Assembly (NCBI GenBank): GCA_032622095.1
Contig: CP136066.1
Location: 62,030,609 to 62,094,608, forward strand
DNA: 64,000 nucleotides
DNA from: Siphonodentalium dalli
Lineage: Eukaryota > Mollusca > Scaphopoda > Gadilida > Siphonodentaliidae
Direction: 5' to 3'
Positions 39,201-54,200 of the stretch are shown one piece after another (within the stretch, counting starts at the first letter, position 1; each line of letters starts with the position of its first letter). Position numbers and translations under genes: made by a program. The notes below the pieces were generated by a model. It made no database searches. It saw only the letters and a list, made by a program, of their open reading frames with translations, and was not told the origin of the DNA.

Positions 39201-42200
39201 AGAATGCATTGGCACAGGGTATATGGGTTGTTACAAAAATCGACCTGGCACTCAAAGGGTTAAATACGAGTAAGGTATTGGTGTGTTGGGTACTCAGCTT
39301 TACGAAAGGGTGTTTTAGGTGCCCAACTTGACCTTTGTGGTTTATGCTATAGAAATTATCACATTTCTTCGGGTTATGTCGCCGATAAAAAGCAAATGTC
39401 AGGTATAACAGTTTTAACCCTTTCAGTGCCAAGTCCAATTTTTGTATCAACCCTTATTTCCTTGATCATTTTTCAAATTTATTGATTATAATAATGTGAT
39501 ACATTGATGGAAAGAGCTCTAAGAGCTCTTTCCATCAATGTATCACATTATTATAATCAATAAATTTGAAAAATGATCAAGGAAATATGGGTTGATACAA
39601 AAATCGGACTTGGCACTGAAAGGGTTAAAGATGACCAGACATGTGCCATGTCATCGGATGCAATGTGTTGGTGTCAAGTGTATGCTGAAAAAACAGCAAA
39701 GGTAAAGTTGGGTACCCAACACACCAAAATGTGGCGATAATGTCCCCTTCAGCTTTCCTCAGTAAGCTACCATGTCCTGAAAATAGAATAATTACTGGAA
39801 ATAAAATTGTGATGTCATAAATAGTGATCTTTTTATCTATATATATAAAAGGGTAGGATCTGCCTGTCTGTTCGTATTTTTCTCTCAGACCCCTAGACCG
39901 ATTTTAACCAAATTTGTACCCTGGCAGAGGTTATAACGACGTTAGTTTTTCAAAATTTTGATTTAAAAAAATTTAATTAAATAAATAAAAAAAACACACA
40001 AATTAAAATAAGCTCACTATGGGCCCCATTTCAGAATCAAATAAATATGAATATTTAGGTTTAATATGAACCTATTTGCAGACCACTATGGGCTTGGCTT
40101 ATTTCAGAATCAAATAAGTCAAATATGAACCTCATTCTGCTGAGGTGTAAGCAGAATAAGGTCCCCAGAGGGTGAATTTAGTGATGCTACCCCGCATAAT
40201 GGGCTAGCATCACCAAATTCACCCTCTGGGGACCTTATTCTGCTTACACCTCAGCAGAATGAGGTTCCCAGAGGGTGAATTTGGTGATGCTAGCCCGCTA
40301 TGCGGGGTAGCATCACTAAATTCACCCTCTGGGGATCTCATTCTGCAAATGACAGACACCCTATTTCAAGGCTTGGCAAAGAGCACACAGGAGACCAGGT
40401 CACAAGCCCCTCGGACACTGAGTAACTGTTTCAGCTATTATTTTTATTGTTTTAGTTGATGAAATTTTAAATTTTCTGGACCTTAGGCCACAGCATATTA
40501 TTAGTTAGTTTACGGACATCAGGAAAACAAATTTCTAGATAGAGGGGGGGGGGTAAAAAATAAACGAGACAGGTCTTGACATACCGATTAGTAATTATTC
40601 CACATAATCTCTGGTAAATACAAATCTCATATATTCACTTGAAATCATTTCTGCAATAAATGTGAATTAAACCAGCACATTAATAGCAACCACAAGCTCG
40701 CAAAGTGCGCGTTGGCGCTTATACGCGGGTAAATGATAATATCATATAAATTTTCTATATTTGCTATAGCGATGAGCCAATTTCCGATGGCGTGTACATT
40801 TGTTTGTGAAATTTACCCGTGACTTTGGCCAAACAAATTTGGTTTTTGTTTTTGGCATTTTCTTAAAAATAGTTACAAAAACAGGAACAAAAAATATGTG
40901 TACATCATTGTATGAACCATCATTGTTTATTGCTTTTCACAGGTATACTTCAAGTTGACCCCGGTGTGATCCGAGATGGCAAACAGATATTCAGGCTGTT
41001 TTGTCATGAAACGCAAAGAGTGTTCCACGATCGTCTCATCAACAATGAGGATAAAATGTTCTTCCATCAAATCATGAGTGAAATGGCCAGCAAATATTTT
41101 GGAGAGGTAAATTATCATCCGTTATATATATTGATATCACAAATTGGTCTTCAAGTGCTAGTTTTCATAAATTTCCTTTTTTTTTTCATACTTTTTTTTT
41201 TTTGCTCTATTGACAGACATTAAAAAAAAATCATCTTAACCCTTTCAGTGCCAAGTCCGATTTTTGTATCAACCCATATTTCCTTGATCGTTTTTCAAAT
41301 TTATTGATTATAATAATGTGATACATTGATAGAAAGAGCTCTTAGAGCACTTTCCATCAATGTATCACATTATTGTAATCAATAAATCAGGAAATATGGG
41401 TTGATACAAAAATCGGACTTGGCACTGAATGGGTTAAATACTTATTATCTGCTTATTTCATTATTTCAAACTGATATTTCAGCAACTACACCTGTTTCTA
41501 GAATGCTACATTCAACTATTATTATCAAAAATTTCAACATTGGTTTTTCTCTTTTCGTAAATCACAATGTCTGAACATGCAAAATGTAAATAATTCGTCT
41601 TTCATTCGTCCAGAATTAATTACTGGTAAACATGGGAGAATGATTTTGCTTTTACGGGAGTCACTACATATGAATTATATAAAAGAATAATGTTGTGTTC
41701 TGCCAGTTATGATACAATATTAATTTAGCTATCGGTAACTTTAGGACTTCTATCCAATATGCACATTTGAATACCTTAGTGCAATGTTTCACATCACTTT
41801 AAAAATACAGTTTAATGGAAAATTTTGACAAAAACTTTGAAGAGCAAAATGAAATAACAATTTGATGATCTGTTTTGCCTTTTAAAAATGTTGAAGCAGA
41901 AAGTTTTATTTGATTAACCACCTTAATTAACCACCTTAATTAACCACCTTAATTAACCACCTTAATTAACCACCTTTTTTCTTTGCAGAATGTTGAAGCA
42001 CAAAGTTTTGTAACCAATCCTATCATTTTCGGTGATTATATCAAAATGGGAGCAGATAAGAGTGATAAAATGTATGAAGAATACACTGACATAAGGAAAG
42101 TCAGAAATGTCCTCCAGGATGTAAGTTTAGATTCCTGTTCAATAGTCAGACAAGCCTGAGTTTAGTGTGCCTGTCATTTGCAGAATGAGGTCCCCAGAGG

Positions 42201-45200
42201 GTGAATTTAGTGACGCTATCCCACACGGCAGGCTAGCATCACAAATTCACCCTCTTGGGACCTCATTCTGCATGGCCTCATCTGCTATAGGAGACATAGA
42301 CTAAGATTGAATTTCCCAAATGGTGACTATTGTGATGTACACCCATTGGGAACCTTGATTATGCAATGTGTCGTCTGCCAATTTGGGGATAAAGAGAAAC
42401 TAAACTAAAAAAGAAATAGAATCTATGTTTCTATAGAAAATTTATAATAAAGAAACTTTCCAGAGAAGATGAGGCCTAAGCAGAATGAGGTCCCTAGAGG
42501 GTGAATTTAGTGATGCTAGCCTGCTACGCGGGATAGCGTCACTAAATTCACCCTCTGGGGACCTCATTCTGCAAATGACAGACGCGCTATAATCAGGCTT
42601 GTAGTGAGCACTCCAAATATATATTACTAGCAGATTAGCCCGCCGCTGGCGGGATTGATCCCATGGCTTTGGTCGATCCATTAATTTTTGTTTTTCAAGG
42701 TAACCCCGTACAGGCACGCCGACAGCATGCTATCATTTGCGGGTACCCGTTTCAAGGTCTTGTTGGGTGAACAAAATAACCCGAAAAAATATTCCCCCGT
42801 CCCGAGTTGACCATACATAACAAATTTCACGTCGATGTCACCGCTGACGACCGAGATATCGCCCAAGATCATTTGTGGGTACCCGTTTCAAGGTGAAGGT
42901 CACCTCAGGCGGACAAACTCCCTTGGAAGCCCTAAGTACGAAATTTTGTCTCGATATCCCCAGTTTCGAGATGATCGATTGAGCCGTATTTATACTCGTG
43001 TATATAAACGCTCTTTAACAACGACACTGCAGATACAAACGCTCCTTAATCATTAACCCATCAATTCCAAACGACGGTGGAAGGGTGAAGGAGTGCTCGG
43101 ATGTTCTCAGAAGCGCTGCGATGGCACTTCTCGTGGCTTTTTACCCTTAGATAGCAAGTTTGGGCTCAATCGGTCGAGTCGTTTTCGAGTCTATAAAGGA
43201 TATACACATATACGGAAGTCTCAAAATATATAGTAGACTAGCCGATGAGCCCGACGTTGTCCAGGCTATTCAAAAACCAAATTTCAAGTCGATAGCTCCA
43301 CCCGTATCCGAGATCTGGTCTGCGCATGCGCGAAGCTGGCGTCGCACGGGCTCGGCGACCCGATAAAATTTGTATCCGGGGCAAGATACATTCACATAGC
43401 AAATTTCAAGTCGATAGCTCCACCCGTTTCCGAGATCTCGTCTGCGCATGTGCTGCACAGGCGTCGCACGGGCTCGCCAATACGACAACGACGACCGCCT
43501 GGTCAAACTGCACACACGTACCAAGTTTCGTCCCGATCGGTCGAGAATCGTAGATTTGTATAAATGACATACAGACAAACATACAGACAAACAAACAGAG
43601 GTCTTCAAAATATATAAGAGACTAGCCGATGAGCCTGACGTTGTCCGGGCTATTCAAAAACCAAATTTCAAGTCGATAGCTCCACCCGTTTCCGAGATCT
43701 GGTCTGCGCATGCGCGAAGCTGGCGTCGCACGGGCTCGGCAACCCGATAAAATTCGTATCCGGGGCAAGATACATTCACATACCAAATTTCAAGTCGATA
43801 GCTCTACCCGTTTCCGAGATCTGGTCTGTGCATGCGCGAAGCTGGCGTCGCACGGGCTCGGCGACCCGATAAAATTCTTTTGCGGGGCAAGATACATTCA
43901 CATACCAAATTTCAAGTCGATAGCTCCACCCGTTTCCGAGATCTCGTCTGCGCATGCGCGAAGCTGGCGTCGCACGGGCTCGGCGACCCGATAAAATTCG
44001 TATCCGGGGCAAGATACATTCACATACCAAATTTCAAGTCGATAGCTCCACCCGTTTCCGAGATCTCGTCTGCGCATGCGCGAAGCGGGCTCGCCAATAC
44101 GACAACGTCGACCGCCTGGTCAAACTACACACACGTACCAAGTTTCGTCCCGATCGGTCGAGAATCGTAGATTTGTATAAATGACAGACAGACAGACATA
44201 CAGACAAACATACAGAGGTCTTCAAAATATATATGAGATTAGAGTATTGAAATATCTTAAACCTTTCATGATGGGAGCTGCGCTGGTGCAGCATTAATAA
44301 CCCTGTGCCAGTGCATTCTCTTATATATGCGAGTCTCCCATAGGGAGCCTCGCATTTAAAAGAGAATACACTGGTCAAGGTAAATATTATTAGGCCAATG
44401 TATTCTCTTTTATATGCGAAGCTCCCTGTGGGAGACTCACATATATAAGAGAATGCATTGGCACAGGGTTTTTGCAAAATTTCAGGAAGCTCCATTCATG
44501 AAAGGTTTAAATAGTTTGCCATTTAAAGGCCTATTTAATTTTCGAGTCACCGATTATTTTTTTTATAGTGCCTTGATATATATGATTTTAATAACAATCT
44601 ATACCATAAAATATGATTAAAATGCTATAATTCATCACCATATGAAACATCTGTGTCTCAGAAGATGCCCATAGAGAAATAGAAAAACAGCTGAAATCAT
44701 TGAAAGATTTCCCCTGTTATGGCTCCCCGAATGCAACAGAATTCAAACTAAAAATGTATTTTCAATGGAAGGGGAATTACTCTATAAATACTCTATATCT
44801 TAAGATATAGAGTTATTCCCCTTCCGTTGAAAATAATGAAACTTGAGCACAGAACACAAGTTGATATCTCAACCAAAACAACATGTTCACAGTTTATTGT
44901 GCCGAATAAGTTGATAATACAATGTTTTGGAGCTTGCTCTTTCAAATGGTATATATTATGGCATATATTTTATATAAAATGATCTGGGGGTTCCAAAATT
45001 AACCCTTTACCCAACAAAACGGCCAAAACCGGCCAAATAAAGCTTCAACAGCCTCAAATATCTTCGGTCTGTCTCAATAGAACCATACAAATATGGATAT
45101 CATTGGAACCGGCTCCTTGACCACATTGTGATAGTTACAGTTATGCCCTGTGCCAATGCATTCTCTTATATATGCGAGTCGACCATAGGTCGCCTCGCAT

Positions 45201-48200
45201 ATATAAGAGAATGCATTGGCCTAAAAAAAATCTTTTTTTAACACTTTTTACCATTTTTTCTTACATTCTTTAACAATTTTATAATGTTTAATGTGTTAAG
45301 CCAATGCATTCTCTTATATATGCGAGGGGACCTATGGTCGACTCGCATATATAAGAGAATGCATTGGCACAGGGCCCTTCTGTTGGGTAAAGGGTTAAGT
45401 GGGCCTTTAACTTCTGTTCATATCAATTTATAAAATTCCAATTGAAATAGATAAATGTTGAATGGTCTGAGACAAGGAAGGTATTCCCCCATACAATGGG
45501 TTTCATCCTTTTCCACCCACAAATCAGTGACTAAATCTATAAAATTACCGCCCCGTGTGATTAACATACACAGATGTTAGTTTAGTTTTCTATGCAATAG
45601 ACCCAGCTGTAATATATTCAAAATGTTTGTTGATGGACTCCAGCAAGGACTACCACTACAATTGTAATATTTGTCACGAAAACGTGCATTCTGATGGGTC
45701 GGGAGTGGCTAACTTTAGTATGCAATTCACCGTCATCGGCCGCTGTTCAGTTAACAATATTGAATGGAGCATGGTGCCATGACAACTAGCTTAATATGTG
45801 TCACCGCGCAGCTAAGCGTTGTGTAATTGAGTCAACCGCTCACAGATGTTTACTATAGATACCATTGACATGAAGTTGTTCGGGCGCTATCCAAGCCTTG
45901 AAATAAGGTGTCTGTCATTTGCAGAATGAGGTCCCCAGAGGATGAATTTAGTGATGCTACCCCGCATAGCGGGCTAGCATCACCAAATTTAATCTCTGGG
46001 AACCTCATTCTGCTGAGGTGTAAGCAGAATGAGGTCCCCAGAGGGTGAATTTGGTGATGCTAGCCTGCTATGCGGGGTAGCATCACTAAATTCACCCTCA
46101 GGGGACCTCATTCTACAAATGACAGACACCCTATTTCAAGGCTTGGCGCTATTCCGAGTAAATCCAGGGAACATTTCCAGAGATTTGATCACCAAAAAAA
46201 GTATATCTCACAGTACTCACTTCATAGCATGTATCAAATGCCGTTAAAAAGCGTATTTCGTGCAGTTTATTTCAATTTTGTTGGTGTATTGAATTACAAT
46301 GGAGATAAACGTACCCTGTTTTGTTGGATATGCAACTCAACAGAGTACATTTTTATTTCCTAAATATCAACTCATTCGCTTCATGTGCTTTTAATTTCAG
46401 TATCTCGATGATTATAATATGCAATCGTCAAAGGAAATGAAGCTGGTGTTCTTCATGGATGCCGTCGAGCACGTGACTCGTATCGCCAGAATGATCAGAC
46501 AGGAGCGTGGTAATGCCTTATTAGTGGGTGTCGGTGGTACTGGAAAGCAATCACTAACAAGGTATGATTATTACAATTACACTCGTCATTTGTGACCCAC
46601 CATATCAAATCCAGTCGTAAGTCGGGATTTTTTTACCCTGTGCCAATGCATTCTCTTATATATGCGAGTCGACCATAGGTCGCCTCGCATATATAAGAGA
46701 ATGCATTGGCCTAACAATTTTTTACAATTTTAATAATTTTTTCTTGTATTCTTTAACAATTTTATTATTTCACCCATACAGAGCCCCAGACAAACATGAG
46801 CAGACCACACTCTTCTATATGCTTCTATATATGTGTGGGGCTCCCTGCAGGGTAATGGATGTTTTTTATTTTATGTCCTAAAAATTGTAAGAAACATTTA
46901 TTTAAAAAAAATGATAAAAAAGTGTTAGGCCAATGCATTGTCTTATATATGCGAGGCGACCTATGGTCGACTCGCATATATAAGAGAATGCATTGGCACA
47001 GGGTAAAAAAATCCCGACTTACGACTGGATTTGATATGGCGGGTCACATTTTATAAAGTTCGGCTATTGTGTTTATATTTTTATTAAGTTATTCCATGAA
47101 TCATGCTGCACAAACTAAGGAGCATGTAAAGCTAAATTTTGTATTGGTGGGTGTCGGTGGTAAGGAATTGTTGACTCTTGATTCTGTTGTTATTCGTCTG
47201 GTTATCTTTGCTTCCATTTGTAGATTTTCACCACGCATATGTTCATTTGTTGATAGATTGATTGATTATATGATTCATTGATATATTTAATAATTGTTTC
47301 TAGGCTTGATTAGTTGAGTTTATTTATTGATTGAATTGATTAAATGATTAATTTTAGGCTGTCAGCACACATATGTGGTTATCGGTGCTTCCAAATCGAG
47401 CTCAGCAGAGGATACGATTATTCTTCTTTCCATGACGACTTGAAGAAACTCTACCATTTTGCTGGAGCCAAAAATGAACATACAGTGTTCCTCTTTACAG
47501 ACACGCAGGTATGGAACTTAAAGTATTCAGAAAAGTCAGATTGAAAATTTGAAAAAATTTGAAAAAATAAAATTAATAAATAAAAATACAAAAAATATTA
47601 ATTGATAGAGCGTTTCCGGAAAGGGGTCTTCAATTCAAATTATTTTATGCATAGGAAACTATATAAAACTTGTTACAGGAAGAGTTAGACCATCTTTAAT
47701 ATTAACGATAGTATTCTCATTTACCTTCACTGCTAAAATTGACATTCACAATTCCAAGCCTTGAAATAGTGTGCCTGTCATTTGCAGAATGAGGTCCCCA
47801 GAGGGTGAATTTAGTGATGCTAACCCACATAGCAGGCTAGCATCACCAAATTCACCCTCTGGGGACCTCATTCTGCAAATGACAGTCACACTATTTCAAG
47901 GCTTGCACAATTCTCATTCTGTTGTGGGCACCATAAAACATTGATCAACATGATGTAAAATTTCCAATTAACAAGCCATTCATCATGTTCATCCATAGAT
48001 TGTCGTGGAAGAATTTTTGGAGGATATTAACAATATTCTGAATTCTGGAGAGGTACCAAATCTGTTTGAAGCCGATGAGTTTGAACAGCTGATCATTTCC
48101 TGCCGACCTGGCGCGAAAGAAGCTGGTATTGCCGAAGGAAACAGAGATGGAATATGGGAATTCTGTGTAAATCGAGTCAGGTAAATCAATAATTAGTAAT

Positions 48201-51200
48201 ACCAAGCCGAACTATCATCTGACATATACATGTGTCGATTCATGGAGAGTTTTTTTATTTTAGAAACGAATTTTCAGCCGAAGAATTGTCATCGAAAAGA
48301 GATTTTTTTTTTTATCTTTACTCTAGAAAATTCCTGGAAAATATTCACATCTTTTTGATGGGAGTTGGGAAAAGTCTCTGATTTTTAGAAATAACCTTGA
48401 AGCAAGTGTTTTTGTTTTCTGTTCTTGAATTATACAAATGTTCCAGAAAAATCATGAAATATTTCTCAAAGCCAGGTGTATGAATGATACCTGTTTACTG
48501 ACACATCTTGGTGTATATCATTACACACAGCATGTATTGCTGAATATATTTTTGTTCAAAATATGTTGGTATTTTCAATGTCGTGAATATATAAAGTGAT
48601 GTGAAACACTCCGCGAGGGTGATCAAATATAAATGGAGAATAATCTTGCTCAAAGTAGTTATTTCTTTTTCAAAAATTATATTCAAATTGACAACACACA
48701 CCGTCATTCTTATATATTAATTAAATGCAGTGACTATCGAAGGCGAAATTGTGTTTGTTAGTTTGTCTCAGATAGTTGCATCCCAATTCGGGAAGTAAAT
48801 ATTTACAATTGCACGCATTTCAGAGGATGTGTTCTATGGAGTGGTACGGTCGATTTGTTTGAGATTTCCGGCGATGTTAGTAGAATACTACATTCCTCCA
48901 ATCAGCATAGCGCCTCAATTCTATGATAATAGTTTTTCACACCCGAATAAGTCCTTAATATGTCTTTAAATGATTATAGGTATGATTAGGTTATGATTCT
49001 ATTAACCCTTTACCCAATAGAACGGCCCTGTGCCAATGCATTCTCTTATATATGCGAGTCGACCATAGGCCGCCTCGCATATATAAGAGAAAGCATTTGC
49101 TTAACACATATTAAAAATGATAAAATTGTCAAAGAATGTAGAAAAATATTATAAAAATTGTTAAAAAATGTAAGACAAAATTATAAAATTGTTAAAGAAT
49201 GTAAGAAAAAATGGTAAAAAGTGTTAAAAGTGTTTTTTTAGGCCAATGCATTCTCTTATATATGCGAGGCAACCTATGGTCGACTCGCATATATAAGAGA
49301 ATGCATTGGCACAGGGCATAACTGTGGTCAATGAACCGGTTCCAATGATATCCATATTTGTATGGTTCTATTGAGACAGACCGAAGATATTTTAGGCTGT
49401 TGAAGCTTTATTTGGGCATTTTTGGCCGTTTTGTTGGGTAAAGGGTTAATGACAATATGTTTCTTTTCTTTTAGGAATAACTTACACATCGTGCTTTGCA
49501 TGAGTCCTGTCGGGAGTTCGTTCAGATCACGATGCCGTATGTTTCCATCATTAGTCAACTGCTGTACAATCGACTGGTTCATCGAATGGCCGAAGGAGGC
49601 CTTGTTGAGCGTCTCGCGGACGTTCTTTGAACATCAAGACTTTGGTACCGACGAGTTGAAGCATGCTATTGCTGAAATGTGTGTTGAAATTCACACGTCA
49701 GTGAGCAGTATGGCCGAAAGGTTTTACTCGGAGCTGAAGAGAAGATATTACACAACACCTACGAGTTATCTTGAGCTCATCACGCTCTACACTAACATGC
49801 TTACAGAAAAAACAAGGTGAGCTTGTTATCCATAAGATAACAGATTCAGAAAGCAGACAAGTTACTTAAAGATACAGATGGCCTTCACGATGGGTTTAAA
49901 AAAGTCACATTTGTTAAAACCGCCATCAACAGAAGTAATATTAAAATATAGACAGATTTTGTTCTTATACCAATCATAAATATCGCATAAATAGTGTGTT
50001 ATTGTCAAGATCATATGCATTGTTAGTAAACAAAAGCCATATTATGATACAGTGAGTAAAGAGTGTGTGCAATACCAAACACTCAACAGTGGGGGGTGAT
50101 ATTGTTTACAACATACCAATATAGCACTCATTAATCCTCGCCACTCAAGATTTCGGTGTTGAATGGTTCACCTTGAATCACTCTCCAGAAAAAATTGCCA
50201 TGGTGTGGAGTGTTTTGCTTATCGTACACCCTTTATGTGCTGTATATAAACAATTGCTCGGTTCACACAAAGTGTGTTCTGTGGGTAATATCACATTCAT
50301 TCTATCATTATACTATACTATTAGTATATTCTTGAATAAATTTTGGTAACTTTTATTTCTAAACTATAACCTACAACCAAGGCCATCCGTGCCTTTAAAC
50401 TTATATCGAGGACATCCAGAACTCGCCATGTTTACTTGTTAGAATAATAATACTATATGTTGCAAATACATTTACTCTCTATGCCAACATGCTCAAGCTG
50501 GTTAGCATCACTAAATTCACCCTCTGGGGACCTCATTCTGCTTAGGCCTTATAGTATCAAATTAAGATTGTTTTTAGTTATATTTCCCTTCTAGGAAGTT
50601 TCTATATCCCTTAATTTGCAGAAGATAAAATTCATAATTGAGGTGCCCACTGGGTGAACATCATCAACTTCAACTAGGGAACTTGAATCTGATCCTAGGT
50701 CTGCCATGCATATCAGTTGAGGGCCTAAACAGAATGAGGTCCCCAGAGGGTGAATTTAGTGATGCTAGCCTGCTATGTTGGATAGCGTCACTAAATTCAC
50801 TCTCTGGGGACCTCATTCTGCAAATGACAGACACGCTATTTGCAGACGAACATGCTCTCAGAAGGTTAGTCTATTGGAGCACAAGCTTACTAACTCAGAA
50901 AAAATTTGTTTCCATTTGCATACTGGTATTTGACCGAATTGTATTTAGTGACAGCGGGTTAGCATCACCAAATTTACCCTCTGGGGACCTCATTCTGCTT
51001 AGGCCTCATCTTCTGGGAAGTATCTATTGTCTCAAATTGACATTTTAACATGTTTTTAGTTACTTTTTCCCTTCTGGGAAGTTTTATATCACCAAATTTG
51101 CATGCAGATGATAAAATGCATAATCGAGGTGACTAATGGATGAACATTACCAACTTCAACTGGGGAACTTCAATCTGATCCTAGGTCTCCCATAGCAAAA

Positions 51201-54200
51201 CTTTGAGGCCTAAGCAGAATGAGGTTCCCAGAGGGTGAATTTGATGATGCTATCCTGCAGGATAGCATCACTAAATTCAACCTCCAGGGACCTTATTCTG
51301 TAAATGACAGACACACTATTTGCAGGCTTGTAAAAAATAAATAATTGAATTGACTTTTATTTGTTGCCGCCATTTTCAGAACTCTAAAGAATGCCAGAGA
51401 CAGAGTTAAAAATGGTCTCGTTAAGATCCTGGAGACTAATGAGCTCGTTGATAAGATGAAAAAGGAGCTCGTAGAACTAGAGCCGATCTTAAAAAAGAAA
51501 TCAGAGGACACCAACGTTCTCATGGAGAACTTAGTCGTTGATCAGGAGAAAGCCGACACTGTAAGTTTACTATATGTTGCTCTTAGGTGCCTCATGATCA
51601 GGCAAATCCTGAATTCAACTATTATAGGTAAATATGGATATCGTCGTTTTGTGAATTTGATACACCATGTTTGTTTTTGTTTTTATCTTGAGACTGTTCA
51701 TTTGCAGTAAGTTGATACGATTGCAATTTGGTTACGCATTGAGATGCATGATCACATAGTTTCCACAAAAACAGGGAAATGGTGGCTTTAGCACTGTCAA
51801 ATTCAACTATAATAGCAAGCCTTGAAATAGTGTGCCTGTCATTTGCAGAATGAGGTCCCCAGAGGATGAATTTGGTGATGCTAGCCCGCTATGCGGTGTA
51901 GCATCACCAAATTCACCCTCTGGGGACCTCATTCTGCTTACACCTCAGCAGAATGAGGTTCCCAGAGGGTGAATTTGGTGATGCTAGCCCGCTATGCGGG
52001 GTAGCATCACTAAATTCACCCTCTGGGAACCTCATTCTGCAAATGACAGACACACTATTTCAAGGCTTGTATAATAGTCTGGATACATTGGCCTGCGTCA
52101 TATATTTTGAATGTGCATTCAATTGATCAATTGATTCAAAAGCATCTATCAATTAATATTGATTTTATTTGGAATTTTTTCGAATAAAAAAACTTTGTGC
52201 CATTCAATAATGGTCCCTGATATTCACGACCGTTTTTTTATTTGGGTTTTTTTGTTAAATATTTTAGTATTTTAATAATCATTGAAAATATGCATATGCT
52301 ACATTCTAGGTCTTATCTACTTGATTCGCACTATAAATAATATTACAATAGATACAATCAATCGGAGACATTTTGCGGCTCGCATTTGTTCGGAGCACCA
52401 CGCTGGAGGCCTGTATCAAAAAGTTCTATTTTAGAACAAAGAACTGTCCCATTAATTGAATAAAATACTATAAAAATAAAATCAATATTAATTGATAGAT
52501 TCGTTTCCGTGCAGGGATTTCCAACTCATAAATATTATTTCATACCCAGGAAACTATCTCAAAGTTATGAATTCAAGTAGCTCTTATTGTTTGTCTGTCA
52601 TCTGCATATATTTTCGGATGAATACTTTTCCAATAGTTTTCCAAATATTGTCCTTAATCTTGCAATATATTTTGTTCTAGGTGAGAAAAGTTGTGCTTGA
52701 AGATGAAGCTGTTGCTAAAGTAAAAGCAGAGGAGACTCAGTCCATCGCTGACGATGCCCAGCGGGATCTCGATGAGGCTTTACCAGCACTCGAAATGGCT
52801 ATTAAGGTCAGTGATAGATCGTTAACCCTTTACCCAACAAAACCGGCCAAATAAAGCTTCAACAGCCTAAAATATCTTCGGTATGTCTCAATAGAACCAT
52901 ACAAATATGGATATCATTGGAACCGGCTCATTGACCACATTGTGATGGTTATAGTTATGCCCTGTGCCAATGCGTTCTCTTATCATAGATCGCCTCGCAT
53001 ATATAAGAGAATGCATTGGCCTAAAAAAAAACCTTTTTTTACCATTTTTTCTTACATTCTTTAACAATTTTATAATTTTTAATGTGTTAAGCCAATGCAT
53101 TCTCTTATATATGCGAGGCGACCTATGGTCGACTCGCATATATAAGAGAATGCATTGGCACAGGGTCGTTTTGTTGGGTAAAGGGTTAACCCTCCCAGAT
53201 TGTGTGGGAGACACCCGGGTTATAACATGTTCACCCGTACTCCCAGAGAGTAATGATAATATCCCGGATTCTACTGATTTAGAAAGTCATCAAACTTTAA
53301 TCCTTCCCCTTTGACCATTACCACGACTGTGAATGTCACAGGTAGATTTGGCTATCGGGTCCCAGGGCTTATATTTCGGCGAGAATCCAAATCTAGATTC
53401 TCGTAAATATTCTCGCAAATTACCCTGGGTCCTTGTGACAATCGTATTTAAATGAAAACAGTATAATCAAGTCGAGGGTTAGAGAGGCACTGGCCGAGCT
53501 GAGTAATCGTTTATATTAAGCCATCATTTTATATTAGTAATACAATTTACTAGATTTTCGTTAAGGTTTAAGTTTGGGTTTAGGATCTGGAATATAATGT
53601 GCTATATTAAATGTGTGTGTTTCACTATACATGATTTAGAAAATGTTTCCGGGACAATTATTTGCGACTAGTTGATAATAATAGCAGTCATTTATATATT
53701 GCTCACCCTTGTAATAAGTTGTAGCTAGAAGCATTTACCTACTTTTATTAATTAGCTATAGGTTGTTGGCCGATTTAAGTAGAAAGCCACCTGCATCATA
53801 AGTAACCAAAGTCGGCCAATAAGTGGAAAACACGGCCAATAAGTAAAAAATGTCGGCCAATAAGTAGAAAGATGCCCAATAAGTCAACGGTAATGTAATT
53901 GACGTCATACGTATTTAGCTCGATTGGCAAAGAATATTGGGAATATTGGGTCGACGGAAGATAGATTACAGTTGCTTTCGGATGAATTACGGACTGACAC
54001 TTTTTTTGGGACTAAATATTTAAGAAATAAATACACGGTTTATCGGTGTGTATGGTCAAGTTGTACCACAAAAAACTGATTGTAGGACGACGCGTAGCGG
54101 AGTCCTACAATCAGTTTTTTGTGGTACAACTTGACCATACACACCGATACACCGTGTATTTATTTCTTTTGTAATACGACTGAAAGTTTATGGTCCCAAT

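Noticed and set aside
43710-44170. Overlapping basic, Cys-containing open frames
   Set aside because: They recur in register with a 122-bp tandem repeat and appear on both strands, so they are repeat artefacts.
47069-47281. Open frame with VGVGG as a second AAA4 P-loop exon
   Set aside because: It lacks the GTGK core, is out of order relative to exons 35-36 and fits a decayed copy.
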